From NCBI RefSeq assembly GCF_900105155.1, contig NZ_LT629762.1, positions 2,046,001-2,110,000 of the forward strand: a DNA stretch of 64,000 nucleotides, written 5' to 3'. Of this stretch, positions 37,649-48,717 are shown piece by piece; within the stretch, counting starts at the first letter, position 1; every line of letters starts with the position of its first letter. Under the pieces are notes generated by a model that saw only the letters and a list, made by a program, of their open reading frames with translations, did no database searches and was not told the DNA's origin. The stretch is from Pseudomonas prosekii (lineage in GTDB: Bacteria > Pseudomonadota > Gammaproteobacteria > Pseudomonadales > Pseudomonadaceae). A program made the translations under genes and the position numbers.

Positions 37649-37665
37649 CGGGCACAGCCTTTGCA
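37649..37665 (+). promoter_or_regulatory. Sigma-54 (-24/-12) promoter of urtA
   Basis: CGGGCACAGCCTTTGCA matches the sigma-54 consensus YTGGCACGRNNNTTGCW at 15 of 17 positions. GG and GC are exactly 10 bases apart. Transcription would start near 37675, about 55 bases before urtA. Sigma-54 promoters are the rule for nitrogen-limitation genes activated by NtrC, which fits urea uptake. I did not find a clear NtrC dyad upstream. Confidence 0.7.
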
Positions 37666-37730
37666 AAACAGCTTTCAGTAGTCCGCCTCTGCCAACCAAA
37701 AAAAATACTGATGTTCACGGAGATCGCACC

Positions 37731-38996
37731 ATGAAGCGTCGCAGCTTGATCAAGGCTTTCACACTCACGGCAAGCATTGCCGCGATGGGCATGACCTGGA
37801 CTGTCCAGGCCGCCGAGACCATCAAGGTCGGTATTTTGCATTCGTTGTCCGGCACCATGGCGATCTCCGAAACCTCGCTGAAAGACATGGCGTTGATGAC
37901 CATCGACGAAATCAACGCCAAGGGCGGCGTCAACGGCAAGATGCTCGAACCGGTGGTGGTTGACCCGGCGTCGAACTGGCCGCTGTTCGCCGAAAAGGGC
38001 CGGCAGTTGCTGACGCAGGACAAGGTCGCCGTGGTATTCGGTTGCTGGACCTCGGTGTCGCGTAAATCGGTGCTGCCGGTGTTCGAAGAACTCAACGGGC
38101 TGCTGTTCTACCCGGTGCAGTACGAGGGCGAAGAGATGTCGCCGAACGTTTTCTACACCGGAGCGGCGCCGAACCAGCAAGCGATCCCGGCGGTGGAATA
38201 CCTGATGAGCGAAGAAGGTGGCAGCGCCAAACGCTACTTCCTGCTCGGCACCGACTACGTCTACCCGCGCACCACCAACAAGATTTTGCGTTCGTTCCTG
38301 CACTCCAAAGGTGTCGCGGACAAGGACATCGAAGAGGTCTACACGCCGTTCGGTCACAGTGATTACCAAACCATCGTCGCCAACATCAAAAAATTCTCCG
38401 CCGGTGGCAAGACTGCGGTGATTTCGACGGTCAACGGCGACTCCAACGTGCCGTTCTATAAAGAGCTGGCCAACCAGGGTTTGAAAGCCACCGACGTGCC
38501 TGTCGTGGCGTTCTCGGTGGGCGAAGAAGAGCTGCGCGGGATCGACACCAAACCGTTGGTGGGCAACCTCGCGGCGTGGAACTACTTTGAGTCGGTCGAG
38601 AACCCGGCGAACAAGAAATTCGTCGCTGACTGGAAAGCCTACGCGAAGAAACACAACCTGCCGGGCGCCGACAAAGCGGTGACCAACGACCCGATGGAAG
38701 CGACTTACGTCGGCATTCACATGTGGGCGCAAGCGGCGGAAAAAGCCAAATCGACCGACGTCGACAAGGTCCGTGAAGCGCTGGCCGGGCAGACGTTCGC
38801 GGCGCCATCGGGCTACACGCTGACCATGGACAAGACCAACCATCACCTGCACAAACCAGTGATGATCGGCGAGATTCAGGCCGACGGTCAGTTCAACGTG
38901 GTGTGGCAGACCGAAGGGCCGATCCGCGCCCAGCCATGGAGCCCGTTCATCGATGGCAACGACAAAAAGCCGGATTACGCGGTGAAGAGCAACTGA
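37731..38996 (+). CDS. urtA: Urea ABC transporter, substrate-binding protein
   Basis: This 421-residue periplasmic protein binds urea (and in some species short amides). It starts MKRRSLIKAF, a twin-arginine-like signal with cleavage near residue 27 (VQA-AE). It then shows IKVGILHSLSGTMAISETSL and VFGCWTSVSRKSVLPVFEE, typical of UrtA. GGAG lies 8 bases before the ATG. It is first in urtABCDE and lies just behind a sigma-54 promoter. A 473-bp gap with repeats follows before urtB. Confidence 0.96.
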   Translation: MKRRSLIKAFTLTASIAAMGMTWTVQAAETIKVGILHSLSGTMAISETSLKDMALMTIDEINAKGGVNGKMLEPVVVDPASNWPLFAEKGRQLLTQDKVAVVFGCWTSVSRKSVLPVFEELNGLLFYPVQYEGEEMSPNVFYTGAAPNQQAIPAVEYLMSEEGGSAKRYFLLGTDYVYPRTTNKILRSFLHSKGVADKDIEEVYTPFGHSDYQTIVANIKKFSAGGKTAVISTVNGDSNVPFYKELANQGLKATDVPVVAFSVGEEELRGIDTKPLVGNLAAWNYFESVENPANKKFVADWKAYAKKHNLPGADKAVTNDPMEATYVGIHMWAQAAEKAKSTDVDKVREALAGQTFAAPSGYTLTMDKTNHHLHKPVMIGEIQADGQFNVVWQTEGPIRAQPWSPFIDGNDKKPDYAVKSN

Positions 38997-39029
38997 GGCA
39001 GAACCGGGTTTTGGAAGACTTGAAATCCA

Positions 39030-39416
39030 CCCCTCACCCCAGCCCTCTCCCCAGAGGGGAGAGGGGAAAGGGAGCCGATCTTCATGCTTTTCAAAGCCTG
39101 AGTTCGCCTCGATTTTTCAGGTCGCAGCCTGTCTGCCAATCACTTCGGTCAGTCCCCTCGCCCCTTTGGGGAGAGGGGGAAAGGGAGCCGATCTTCATGC
39201 TTTCCAAAGCCTGAGTTCGCCTCGATTTTTCAGGTCGCAGCCTGTCTGCCAATCACCTCGGTCAGTCCCCTCTCCCCTTTGGGGAGAGGGGGAAAGGGAG
39301 CCGATCTTCATGCTTTTCAAAGCCTGAGTTCGCCTCGATTTTTCAGGTCGCAGCCTGTCTGCCAATCACCTCGGTCAGTCCCCTCGCCCCTTTGGGGAGA
39401 GGGTTAGGGTGAGGGG
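39030..39416. repeat. CCCTCACCC-type element with three 113-bp tandem units
   Basis: The outer ends form the inverted pair CCCCTCACCCCAGCCCTC and GAGGGTTAGGGTGAGGGG. The inside is repeated three times with a period of exactly 113 bp (GAGCCGATC starts at 39072, 39185 and 39298) and few differences. Each junction carries an imperfect G/C-rich palindrome. No gene lies in the 474-bp gap between urtA and urtB. Confidence 0.93.
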
Positions 39417-39470
39417 CCGATTCAAAGCCGAACACAGTCTCATCGGCCGCCGCTGAACAGGACACCACTA

Positions 39471-40973
39471 ATGCCCACCGCCCTCTACCGCCTCATTCTC
39501 GCCATCGCATTGTTGTTGCCGATGGCCACTTTTGCCGGTGACGCCGAAGACTTTGTAGCGGCCAATCCGATGCAACAAGCCAAGCTTCTGGAAGCCTGGG
39601 CCGCGCAGCCCGATCCGGCGCGTATCGAACTGATCAACGCCCTGCAACAAGGCGAATTAACCGTCGATGGCCAACCTAAAACCTTGCGCCTGAACAATCG
39701 CCTGCGGGGTCTGATCGACACCGCACTGGCCAGCCACCAATTGCTCGCCGCCGACGCCAAAATCCGTCTGGCCGCCGCGCAGCAATTGCAGAAAAGCGCC
39801 AAACCGGCGCAGCTGAAATTCCTCGACCAGCAACTGGCTGGCGAAAGAGATGAAAGCGTGCACGCCGCCCTCAGCCTCGCGTTGGCCAATCTGCAACTGG
39901 TCGACAGCGACCCCGCCGTGCGCCTCGCCGCTGTGCGTTTGCTCGGTGAAACCGGCGATCCGCTGGCGCGCACACGCCTCGAAGGTTTGCTCGAACCGGG
40001 CGTCGAAGCCGATTCCGGCGTACGCACCGCCGCCGAAACCAGCCTGGCGCAAGTCAAACGCAAACTGCTGATCGGTGAGTTGCTCGGCCAGGCGTTCAGC
40101 GGCATGTCGCTGGGCTCGATCCTGCTGTTGGCCGCGCTCGGTCTGGCGATCACTTTCGGCCTGCTCGGTGTGATCAACATGGCCCACGGCGAGATGCTGA
40201 TGCTCGGCGCCTACTCGACGTACGTGGTGCAGCTGATGTTCCAGCGCTTCGCCCCGCAAGCCATCGAGTTCTACCCGTTGATCGCGCTGCCGGTGGCGTT
40301 TTTTGTCACCGCCGCGATCGGCATGGCGCTGGAACGCACGGTGATTCGCCACCTCTACGGCCGACCGCTGGAAACCCTGCTCGCGACTTGGGGCATCAGC
40401 CTGATGCTGATCCAACTGGTCCGCTTGCTGTTCGGCGCGCAGAACGTTGAAGTGGCCAACCCGGCGTGGTTGTCCGGCGGGATTCAAGTGCTGCCCAACC
40501 TCGTGTTGCCCTACAACCGCATCGTCATCATCGCGTTTGCGCTGTTCGTGGTGGTGCTGACCTGGCTGCTGCTGAACAAGACGCGTCTCGGTCTGAACGT
40601 GCGCGCAGTCACCCAGAATCGCAACATGGCGGCCTGCTGCGGCGTGCCGACCGGGCGCGTGGACATGCTCGCGTTCGGCCTCGGTTCGGGCATCGCCGGG
40701 CTTGGTGGCGTCGCGTTGAGCCAGATCGGCAACGTCGGCCCGGACCTCGGCCAGAGCTACATCATCGACTCGTTCCTGGTGGTGGTGCTCGGCGGCGTCG
40801 GGCAGTTGGCCGGCAGCGTGTTCGCAGCCTTCGGCCTGGGCATCGCCAACAAGATTCTCGAACCGCAGATCGGTGCGGTGCTCGGCAAAATCCTGATCCT
40901 CGCGCTGATCATTCTGTTCATCCAGAAACGTCCGCAAGGCCTCTTCGCACTGAAAGGACGGGTGATCGACTGA
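39471..40973 (+). CDS. urtB: Urea ABC transporter permease UrtB
   Basis: This 500-residue protein of the LivH class has an export signal and an extra N-terminal helical, HEAT-like region (residues 25-190). About eight membrane helices follow, with FGLLGVINMAHGEMLMLGAY and the VVVLGGVGQLAGSVFAAFGLGI motif. The N-terminal extension is normal for UrtB. With UrtC it forms the channel. Its stop overlaps the urtC start in TGATG. Confidence 0.95.
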   Translation: MPTALYRLILAIALLLPMATFAGDAEDFVAANPMQQAKLLEAWAAQPDPARIELINALQQGELTVDGQPKTLRLNNRLRGLIDTALASHQLLAADAKIRLAAAQQLQKSAKPAQLKFLDQQLAGERDESVHAALSLALANLQLVDSDPAVRLAAVRLLGETGDPLARTRLEGLLEPGVEADSGVRTAAETSLAQVKRKLLIGELLGQAFSGMSLGSILLLAALGLAITFGLLGVINMAHGEMLMLGAYSTYVVQLMFQRFAPQAIEFYPLIALPVAFFVTAAIGMALERTVIRHLYGRPLETLLATWGISLMLIQLVRLLFGAQNVEVANPAWLSGGIQVLPNLVLPYNRIVIIAFALFVVVLTWLLLNKTRLGLNVRAVTQNRNMAACCGVPTGRVDMLAFGLGSGIAGLGGVALSQIGNVGPDLGQSYIIDSFLVVVLGGVGQLAGSVFAAFGLGIANKILEPQIGAVLGKILILALIILFIQKRPQGLFALKGRVID

Positions 40974-42052
40974 TGAACCAGCCCCTGATGCTCACGGCCT
41001 CGCAAAAGGCCGGCCCCAAAGTCACCATCGCCGTGGGTGTGGTGATTCTTGTGCTGCTGCTGGCGCTGCCGTTGCTGTCACTGTTGCCGGCCGACAGCGC
41101 GTTGCACGTCTCGGCCTACACGCTGACGCTGGTCGGCAAAATCCTCTGTTACGCCATCGTCGCTTTGGCGCTGGATCTGGTCTGGGGTTACGCCGGTCTG
41201 CTGTCGCTGGGCCACGGTTTGTTCTTCGCCCTCGGCGGCTACGCGATGGGCATGTACCTGATGCGCCAGGCCTCGGGCGATGCCTTGCCGGCGTTCATGA
41301 CGTTCCTGTCGTGGACCGAGTTGCCGTGGTACTGGACCGGCACCAGCAGCTTCCTCTGGGCCATGTGTCTGGTGGTGTTGGCGCCGGGATTGCTGGCGCT
41401 GGTGTTCGGTTTTTTCGCGTTCCGCTCGCGGATCAAAGGCGTGTATTTCTCGATCATGACCCAAGCGCTGACCTTCGCTGGAATGCTCCTGTTTTTCCGC
41501 AACGAAACCGGTTTTGGCGGCAACAACGGCTTCACCAATTTCCGCACCATTCTCGGCTTCGGCATCACCGAACCGGGGACGCGCGCGGTGCTGTTTTTCG
41601 CCACCGTGTTGTTGCTGGTGGCAAGCCTGTTTATCGGTTGGCGCCTGGCGCAGAGCAAGTTCGGCCGTGTGCTGACCGCACTGCGTGACGCGGAAAACCG
41701 CCTGATGTTCTGCGGCTACGATCCGCGGGGTTTCAAGTTGTTCGTCTGGGTGTTGAGCGCGGTGCTCTGTGGTCTGGCCGGTGCGTTGTACGTGCCGCAA
41801 GTGGGGATCATCAACCCGAGCGAAATGTCGCCGACCAACTCCATCGAAGCCGCCGTGTGGGTCGCTTTGGGGGGGCGCGGCACGCTGATCGGGCCGCTGC
41901 TCGGCGCGGGCGTGGTCAACGGCATGAAGAGCTGGTTCACCGTGGCGTTCCCGGAATACTGGCTGTTCTTTCTCGGTGCGCTGTTCATCGTCGTGACCCT
42001 TTACCTGCCTAAGGGCGTGATTGGGCTGCTGAAAAAGAGAGGTGAACAATGA
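40973..42052 (+). CDS. urtC: Urea ABC transporter permease UrtC
   Basis: This 359-residue LivM-class permease starts at ATG 40973, which shares one base with the urtB stop. It has about ten helices, with LVWGYAGLLSLGHGLFFALGGYAMGMYL and the cytoplasmic LRDAENRLMFCGYDPRGFKLFVW loop that contacts the ATPases. The frame stays open far upstream, but that is antisense-like overlap with urtB and not coding. It ends 4 bp into urtD. Confidence 0.95.
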   Translation: MNQPLMLTASQKAGPKVTIAVGVVILVLLLALPLLSLLPADSALHVSAYTLTLVGKILCYAIVALALDLVWGYAGLLSLGHGLFFALGGYAMGMYLMRQASGDALPAFMTFLSWTELPWYWTGTSSFLWAMCLVVLAPGLLALVFGFFAFRSRIKGVYFSIMTQALTFAGMLLFFRNETGFGGNNGFTNFRTILGFGITEPGTRAVLFFATVLLLVASLFIGWRLAQSKFGRVLTALRDAENRLMFCGYDPRGFKLFVWVLSAVLCGLAGALYVPQVGIINPSEMSPTNSIEAAVWVALGGRGTLIGPLLGAGVVNGMKSWFTVAFPEYWLFFLGALFIVVTLYLPKGVIGLLKKRGEQ

Positions 42053-42918
42053 GAGTCACTGCGACGGCGGAATTTATGCTCGAACCAGCGTTTTTCCCGG
42101 TGGAACCGAACAAGGACGCCGGCACTAGCCGCGACAGCATTGGCTTCGGCCAACGCGTCGGTCCCGGCCTCGACACCCGCCACGGCACGATCCTGACCCT
42201 GGAAGACATCAGCGTCAGCTTCGATGGCTTCAAGGCGTTGAACAATCTGAACCTGTACATCGGCGTCGGCGAATTGCGCTGCATCATCGGCCCCAACGGC
42301 GCAGGCAAAACCACGCTGATGGACGTGATCACCGGCAAGACCCGGCCAAGTCACGGCAAAGCCTGGTTCGGCGAAACCCTGGATCTGACCCAGATGAGCG
42401 AAGTGCAAATCGCCCAGGCCGGCATCGGCCGCAAGTTCCAGAAGCCGACGGTGTTCGAAGCGTTGAGCGTGTTTGAAAACCTCGAACTGGCGCAGAAAAC
42501 CGACAAGTCGGTGTGGGCCAGTTTGCGCGCGCGGCTGAGCGGCGAGCAGAAGGATCGCATTGCCGAAGTGCTGGAGACGATTCGCCTGACCACCTCGGTC
42601 AATCGCCCGGCGGGGCTGCTGTCCCACGGGCAGAAGCAGTTTCTGGAAATCGGCATGTTGCTGATGCAGGACCCGCAATTGCTGCTGCTCGACGAACCGG
42701 TGGCAGGCATGACCGACGCTGAAACCGAGTTCACTGCCGAGCTGTTCAAGCGCCTGGCCGGCAAGCATTCGTTGATGGTGGTGGAGCATGACATGGGCTT
42801 TGTCGGCTCGATTGCCGACCACGTCACCGTGCTGCATCAGGGCAGCGTGCTGGCCGAAGGATCGCTGGAACAAGTGCAGGAAAACGAACGCGTGATCGAG
42901 GTTTATCTCGGTAGATGA
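42049..42918 (+). CDS. urtD: Urea ABC transporter ATPase UrtD
   Basis: This 289-residue LivG-class ATPase has an N-terminal extension of about 45 residues before the nucleotide-binding domain, common in Pseudomonas UrtD. Motifs: Walker A GPNGAGKTT, signature LSHGQKQFLEIG, Walker B LLLLDEPVAGMTD, and His in VVEHDMGFV. It overlaps urtC by 4 bp; a REP pair lies between it and urtE. Confidence 0.95.
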   Translation: MRVTATAEFMLEPAFFPVEPNKDAGTSRDSIGFGQRVGPGLDTRHGTILTLEDISVSFDGFKALNNLNLYIGVGELRCIIGPNGAGKTTLMDVITGKTRPSHGKAWFGETLDLTQMSEVQIAQAGIGRKFQKPTVFEALSVFENLELAQKTDKSVWASLRARLSGEQKDRIAEVLETIRLTTSVNRPAGLLSHGQKQFLEIGMLLMQDPQLLLLDEPVAGMTDAETEFTAELFKRLAGKHSLMVVEHDMGFVGSIADHVTVLHQGSVLAEGSLEQVQENERVIEVYLGR

Positions 42919-42927
42919 TTTTGCTCC

Positions 42928-43007
42928 CCGTAGGAACGAGGCTTGCCCGCGAAGCTTTTGGCGGCATTGAGGTCCCCTTCGCGGGCAAGCCTCGCTCCTA
43001 CAGGGAT
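42928..43007. repeat. REP doublet, GAGGCTTGCCCGC family, between urtD and urtE
   Basis: CCGTAGGAACGAGGCTTGCC and its inverse arm (GGCAAGCCTCGCTCCTACAG) flank about 22 bp. The hairpin lies inside the urt transcript, just before the urtE ribosome site. Confidence 0.87.
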
Positions 43008-43024
43008 TTGAGGAGAGTTCACAA

Positions 43025-43723
43025 ATGCTGCAAGTCGACAAGCTGCATCAGTATTACGGCGGTAGCCACATTCTTCGTGGCCTCACGTTTGAGGTTAAGG
43101 TCGGCGAAGTCACCTGCCTGCTCGGGCGCAACGGCGTCGGCAAAACCACCCTGCTCAAGTGCCTGATGGGTCTGTTGCCGGCCAAGGAAGGCGCGGTGAA
43201 TTGGGAGGGCAAGCCGATCACCACGTTCAAGCCGCACCAACGGGTGCGCGCCGGCATCGCTTACGTGCCGCAGGGTCGGGAGATTTTTGGACGGCTGACC
43301 GTCGAGGAAAACCTGCTGATGGGCCTCTCGCGTTTCCCCGGCAGCGAGGCGAAGGAAGTCCCGGCGTTCATCTACGAGCTGTTTCCGGTGTTGCTGCAAA
43401 TGAAGCAACGGCGTGGCGGGGACTTGTCCGGCGGCCAGCAGCAACAATTGGCCATTGGCCGCGCGTTGGCCAGCCGTCCGCGTTTGCTGATTCTCGATGA
43501 ACCGACCGAAGGCATTCAGCCGTCGGTGATCAAGGAAATCGGCGCGGTGATCAAGAAACTCGCAGCACGCGGCGACATGGCGATTTTGCTGGTGGAACAG
43601 TTTTACGACTTCGCCGCCGAACTGGCCGATCAATACCTGGTGATGTCCCGAGGCGAGATCGTCCAGCAGGGTCGCGGTGAAAATATGCAAGCCGAGGGTG
43701 TGCGCGGGCTGGTTACGATCTAG
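43025..43723 (+). CDS. urtE: Urea ABC transporter ATPase UrtE
   Basis: This 232-residue LivF-class ATPase has Walker A GRNGVGKTT, signature LSGGQQQQLAIGRAL, Walker B LLILDEPTEGIQPS and the VEQFYDFA switch region. UrtD and UrtE drive the UrtBC channel together. GAGGAG is found about 10 bases before the ATG, right after a REP pair. ureD follows after 30 bp, so urea import and urease genes are probably one transcript. Confidence 0.95.
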   Translation: MLQVDKLHQYYGGSHILRGLTFEVKVGEVTCLLGRNGVGKTTLLKCLMGLLPAKEGAVNWEGKPITTFKPHQRVRAGIAYVPQGREIFGRLTVEENLLMGLSRFPGSEAKEVPAFIYELFPVLLQMKQRRGGDLSGGQQQQLAIGRALASRPRLLILDEPTEGIQPSVIKEIGAVIKKLAARGDMAILLVEQFYDFAAELADQYLVMSRGEIVQQGRGENMQAEGVRGLVTI

Positions 43724-43753
43724 TCTGTAGCGTCCTAACGATAATCAAAAACC

Positions 43754-44593
43754 ATGAATTTACCTGTCCCCACTGTCCTGTTTACCCCGAGTTGGCACGC
43801 CGAGCTGGAGCTCGGCTACGCGCGTTTCGGCGCCAGCACGCGCCCGGTTCAGCGTCGCCACAAAGGCCCGCTGCGGGTGCAAAAACACCTGTACGCCGAA
43901 GGCCCGGAGGTGTGTCAGCACATCATCGTTCATCCGCCGGGCGGGATTGCCGGTGGCGACCGCCTGGATATCTCGGCCAGCGTCGGCGCCGAGGCCTGGG
44001 CGCAAATCACCAGCCCCGGCGCGGCCAAGTGGTATCGCGCCGCCGGTCCGGCTTATCAGCAACTGGAATTGCGCGTGGCCGCTGGCGCGACCTTGGAATG
44101 GCTGCCGCAGGAGACGATTATTTTCAGCGCCGCGCAGGCTGAGCTGAGCACCTCGATTGAGCTTGAGGGCGATGCGCGATTGTTCTACTGGGACGTGGTG
44201 GCGCTGGGTCGCCCGGCCAGTGGCGAGCGTTTTGACCTCGGGCATTTTCAGGCGCAGCTCGACATCCGCCGCGACGGCCAGTTGCTCTGGCACGAACGCC
44301 AGCGCATTGTCGGCGCAGATGGTTTGCTCGACTCGCCGATTGGCCTGGACGGCCAACCGGTATTTGCGACGTTGCTGGTGACCGGGGAAATCGACAGTGA
44401 TTTGCTGCAAACATGTCGCTCGCTGCCCAACGACGTGCGCGGGGATTTGACCCAGTTGCCGGGGTTGCTGGTGGCGCGGTGCCTGGCCAGTGAGGCGTTA
44501 TTGGCGCGCGGTTGGCTTATAGATTTGTGGCGCTTACTCAGACCTGCATTACTCGGACGAGAAGCCCTCGCCCCAAGAATCTGGAGCACCTGA
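43754..44593 (+). CDS. ureD: Urease accessory protein UreD
   Basis: This 279-residue scaffold protein helps load nickel into apo-urease as part of the UreD-UreF-UreG complex. Family marks are [14 protein letters not shown] (near residue 60), [12 protein letters not shown] and [10 protein letters not shown]. It stands between urtE and ureA. The partners ureE, ureF and ureG are not in the window. Confidence 0.95.
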   Translation: MNLPVPTVLFTPSWHAELELGYARFGASTRPVQRRHKGPLRVQKHLYAEGPEVCQHIIVHPPGGIAGGDRLDISASVGAEAWAQITSPGAAKWYRAAGPAYQQLELRVAAGATLEWLPQETIIFSAAQAELSTSIELEGDARLFYWDVVALGRPASGERFDLGHFQAQLDIRRDGQLLWHERQRIVGADGLLDSPIGLDGQPVFATLLVTGEIDSDLLQTCRSLPNDVRGDLTQLPGLLVARCLASEALLARGWLIDLWRLLRPALLGREALAPRIWST

Positions 44594-44599
44594 GAGCCA

Positions 44600-44978
44600 C
44601 CCCTCACCCCCCGCCCTCTCCCCAGAGGGGAGAGGGAGCCTGACCGAGTCGTACTGAAAAAATTTCACATGCTCAAAAAATATTGCTGACCGATCCGGCC
44701 ATGAAAAACAACCGAGATCAGTCCCTTCTCCCCAGAGGGGAGAGGGAGCTTGACCGAGTCGTACTAAAAAAATTTCACATGCTCAAAAAATATTGCTGAC
44801 CGATCCGGCCATGAAAACAACCGAGATCAGTCCCCTCTCCCCAGAGGGGAGAGGGAGCTTGACCGAGTCGTACTAAAAGAATTTCAAATGCTCAAAAAAT
44901 ATTGCTGACCGATCCGGCTATAAGAAACAACCGAGATCAGTCCCCTCTCCCCTCTGGGGAGAGGGCTAGGGTGAGGGG
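44600..44978. repeat. CCCTCACCC-type element with three ~110-bp tandem units
   Basis: The outer inverted ends are CCCCTCACCCCCCGCCCTC and GAGGGCTAGGGTGAGGGG. Inside are three near-identical units (GAGCC/GAGCT starts at 44636, 44746 and 44855; periods 110 and 109). The unit sequence differs from that at 39030 although the ends are the same type. It fills the 448-bp gap between ureD and ureA, where no gene is seen. Confidence 0.93.
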
Positions 44979-45041
44979 TGGTTCAATTGACACACCCCCA
45001 CCGTAAGAACCTCACAAAACTGCCGATATGGATTCCCGACG

Positions 45042-45344
45042 ATGGACCTGACCCCACGCGAAAAAGACAAGCTGTTGATTTTCACCGCCGGCCTCGTGGC
45101 CGAGCGGCGTTTGGCGCGCGGCGTGAAACTCAATTACCCGGAGGCCATGGCCTACATCTCCGCCGCGCTGCTCGAAGGCGCGCGGGACGGCCGTACTGTC
45201 GCCGAGTTGATGCACTTCGGCACCACGTTGCTGAGTCGCGAACAAGTGATGGAAGGCATCCCGGAAATGATCCCGGAGATCCAGGTCGAAGCGACGTTCC
45301 CCGACGGCACCAAACTGGTCACCGTCCACCAACCGATCGCTTGA
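45042..45344 (+). CDS. ureA: Urease gamma subunit
   Basis: This 100-residue structural subunit begins [20 protein letters not shown] and contains [25 protein letters not shown] and the VPDG-like [15 protein letters not shown] end, all typical of UreA. It assembles with UreB and UreC in the cytoplasm. The gene begins 63 bp past an inverted-repeat element, and the acetyltransferase gene starts 9 bp after its stop. Confidence 0.97.
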   Translation: MDLTPREKDKLLIFTAGLVAERRLARGVKLNYPEAMAYISAALLEGARDGRTVAELMHFGTTLLSREQVMEGIPEMIPEIQVEATFPDGTKLVTVHQPIA

Positions 45345-45353
45345 GGCCGCGCC

Positions 45354-46734
<1,381 letters not shown>

Positions 46735-46742
46735 CACCGCAC

Positions 46743-46876
46743 CTGTGGCGAGGGGGCTTGCCCCCGTTCGGCCGCGCAGCGGTCGTAAAACCGGTCACCT
46801 CGGTTCATCAGAAAAACCTCATCACCCAATTTGCGGGCGCTTCGCACCCGAACGGGGGCAAGCCCCCTCGCCACAC
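46743..46876. repeat. REP doublet between ureB and ureC
   Basis: TGTGGCGAGGGGGCTTGCCC and the inverse GGGCAAGCCCCCTCGCCACA lie about 85 bp apart. It ends 22 bp before the ureC start. Confidence 0.87.
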
Positions 46877-46898
46877 TAAATTTGTGCAAGGAATTGCG

Positions 46899-48599
46899 AT
46901 GAAGATATCCCGTCAAGCCTACGCCGACATGTTCGGCCCCACTGTCGGTGACAAGGTCCGTCTGGCCGATACCGAGCTGTGGATCGAGGTCGAAAAAGAC
47001 TTCACCACCTATGGCGAAGAAGTGAAATTCGGCGGCGGCAAAGTCATCCGCGATGGCCAGGGCCAGAGCCAATTGCTCGCACGCGACGTGGTCGACACCG
47101 TCATCACCAACGCGCTGATCATCGACCACTGGGGCATCGTCAAAGCCGATGTCGGCCTCAAGGACGGACGCATCGCCGGCATCGGCAAGGCCGGCAACCC
47201 GGACGTGCAACCAGACGTGACCATCGCCATCGGCGCGAGCACCGAAGTCATCGCCGGTGAAGGCATGATCCTCACCGCCGGCGGCATCGACACGCACATT
47301 CACTTCATCTGCCCGCAGCAAATCGAAGAAGCGCTGATGAGCGGCGTCACCACCATGATCGGCGGCGGCACCGGCCCGGCCACCGGCACCAACGCCACGA
47401 CCTGCACCTCCGGGCCGTGGCATCTGGCGCGGATGCTCCAGGCTGCCGACGCGTTCCCGATGAACATCGGCCTCACCGGCAAGGGCAACGCCAGCCTGCC
47501 CGAACCGTTGATCGAACAGGTCAAGGCCGGCGCCATCGGTCTGAAACTCCACGAAGACTGGGGCACCACCCCGGCGAGCATCGACAACTGCCTGAGCGTT
47601 GCGGACGAGTACGACGTGCAAGTGGCAATTCACACCGACACGCTCAACGAATCCGGTTTCGTCGAAACCACCCTCGCCGCGTTCAAGGGCCGCACCATCC
47701 ACACCTATCACACCGAAGGTGCCGGTGGCGGGCACGCGCCGGACATCATCAAGGCCTGCGGTTTCCCCAACGTGCTGCCGAGTTCGACCAACCCGACGCG
47801 GCCGTTTACCCGCAACACCATCGACGAGCACCTCGACATGTTGATGGTCTGCCATCACCTCGACCCGAGCATCGCCGAAGACGTCGCGTTCGCCGAAAGC
47901 CGCATCCGCCGCGAGACGATTGCCGCCGAGGACATCCTCCACGACCTCGGCGCGTTCTCGATGATCAGCTCTGACAGCCAAGCCATGGGCCGCGTCGGTG
48001 AAGTGATCACGCGCACCTGGCAGACCGCCGACAAAATGAAAAAACAGCGCGGCGCGTTGCCTCAGGATGGCGAAGGCAACGACAACTTCCGCGCCAAACG
48101 CTATATCGCCAAATACACGATCAACCCGGCGATCACCCACGGCATCAGCCACGAAGTAGGCTCAATCGAAGTCGGAAAATGGGCCGATCTGGTGCTGTGG
48201 CGCCCGGCGTTTTTCGGAGTCAAACCGACGCTGATTCTCAAGGGCGGCGCGATTGCCGCGAGCCTGATGGGCGATGCCAACGCTTCGATTCCGACGCCGC
48301 AACCGGTGCATTACCGCCCGATGTTCGCCAGTTATGGCGGCTCGCTGCACGCCACCAGCCTGACGTTTATCAGCCAGGCTGCGCAGGACGCCGGGTTGCC
48401 CGAAGCGTTGGGGCTGAAGAAGAAAATCGCTGTGGTGAAGGGCTGCCGCGACGTGCAGAAGACCGACCTGATCCACAACGATTACCTGCCAAACATCGAC
48501 GTCGATCCGCAGACTTATCAGGTCAAGGCTGACGGCGTGTTGCTGTGGTGCGAACCGGCCGAAACCCTGCCGATGGCGCAGCGTTACTTCCTGTTCTGA
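46899..48599 (+). CDS. ureC: Urease alpha (catalytic) subunit
   Basis: This 566-residue nickel amidohydrolase splits urea to ammonia and carbamate. The ATG at 46899 (AAGGA upstream) gives [20 protein letters not shown]. Nickel ligands appear at expected places: His133 and His135 (HIHF), carbamylated Lys216 and His218 (LKLH), and Asp359 (SSDSQAMG). The active-site flap Cys/His region is [14 protein letters not shown]. Numbering is one less than in Klebsiella UreC. It is the last gene of the urease cluster here. Confidence 0.98.
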   Translation: MKISRQAYADMFGPTVGDKVRLADTELWIEVEKDFTTYGEEVKFGGGKVIRDGQGQSQLLARDVVDTVITNALIIDHWGIVKADVGLKDGRIAGIGKAGNPDVQPDVTIAIGASTEVIAGEGMILTAGGIDTHIHFICPQQIEEALMSGVTTMIGGGTGPATGTNATTCTSGPWHLARMLQAADAFPMNIGLTGKGNASLPEPLIEQVKAGAIGLKLHEDWGTTPASIDNCLSVADEYDVQVAIHTDTLNESGFVETTLAAFKGRTIHTYHTEGAGGGHAPDIIKACGFPNVLPSSTNPTRPFTRNTIDEHLDMLMVCHHLDPSIAEDVAFAESRIRRETIAAEDILHDLGAFSMISSDSQAMGRVGEVITRTWQTADKMKKQRGALPQDGEGNDNFRAKRYIAKYTINPAITHGISHEVGSIEVGKWADLVLWRPAFFGVKPTLILKGGAIAASLMGDANASIPTPQPVHYRPMFASYGGSLHATSLTFISQAAQDAGLPEALGLKKKIAVVKGCRDVQKTDLIHNDYLPNIDVDPQTYQVKADGVLLWCEPAETLPMAQRYFLF

Positions 48600-48613
48600 C
48601 TTCGCACAAAACC

Positions 48614-48710
48614 CCGTAGGAGCGAGGCTTGCCCGCGAAGGCGCAGGCACATTCCAAATCAATCCTGGATGTGCCGACGCCTTCGCGGGCAAGCCTCGCT
48701 CCTACAGGGT
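48614..48710. repeat. REP doublet, GAGGCTTGCCCGC family
   Basis: CCGTAGGAGCGAGGCTTGCC and the inverse GGCAAGCCTCGCTCCTACAG lie about 38 bp apart, filling the gap between the convergent ureC and NEL effector genes. It may act as a terminator for both. Confidence 0.87.
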
Positions 48711-48717
48711 TTGTGGG

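Noticed and set aside
39030..39416. Possible CRISPR array
   Set aside because: Units are 113 bp, contiguous and nearly identical in full; there are no short repeats separated by unique spacers and no cas genes.
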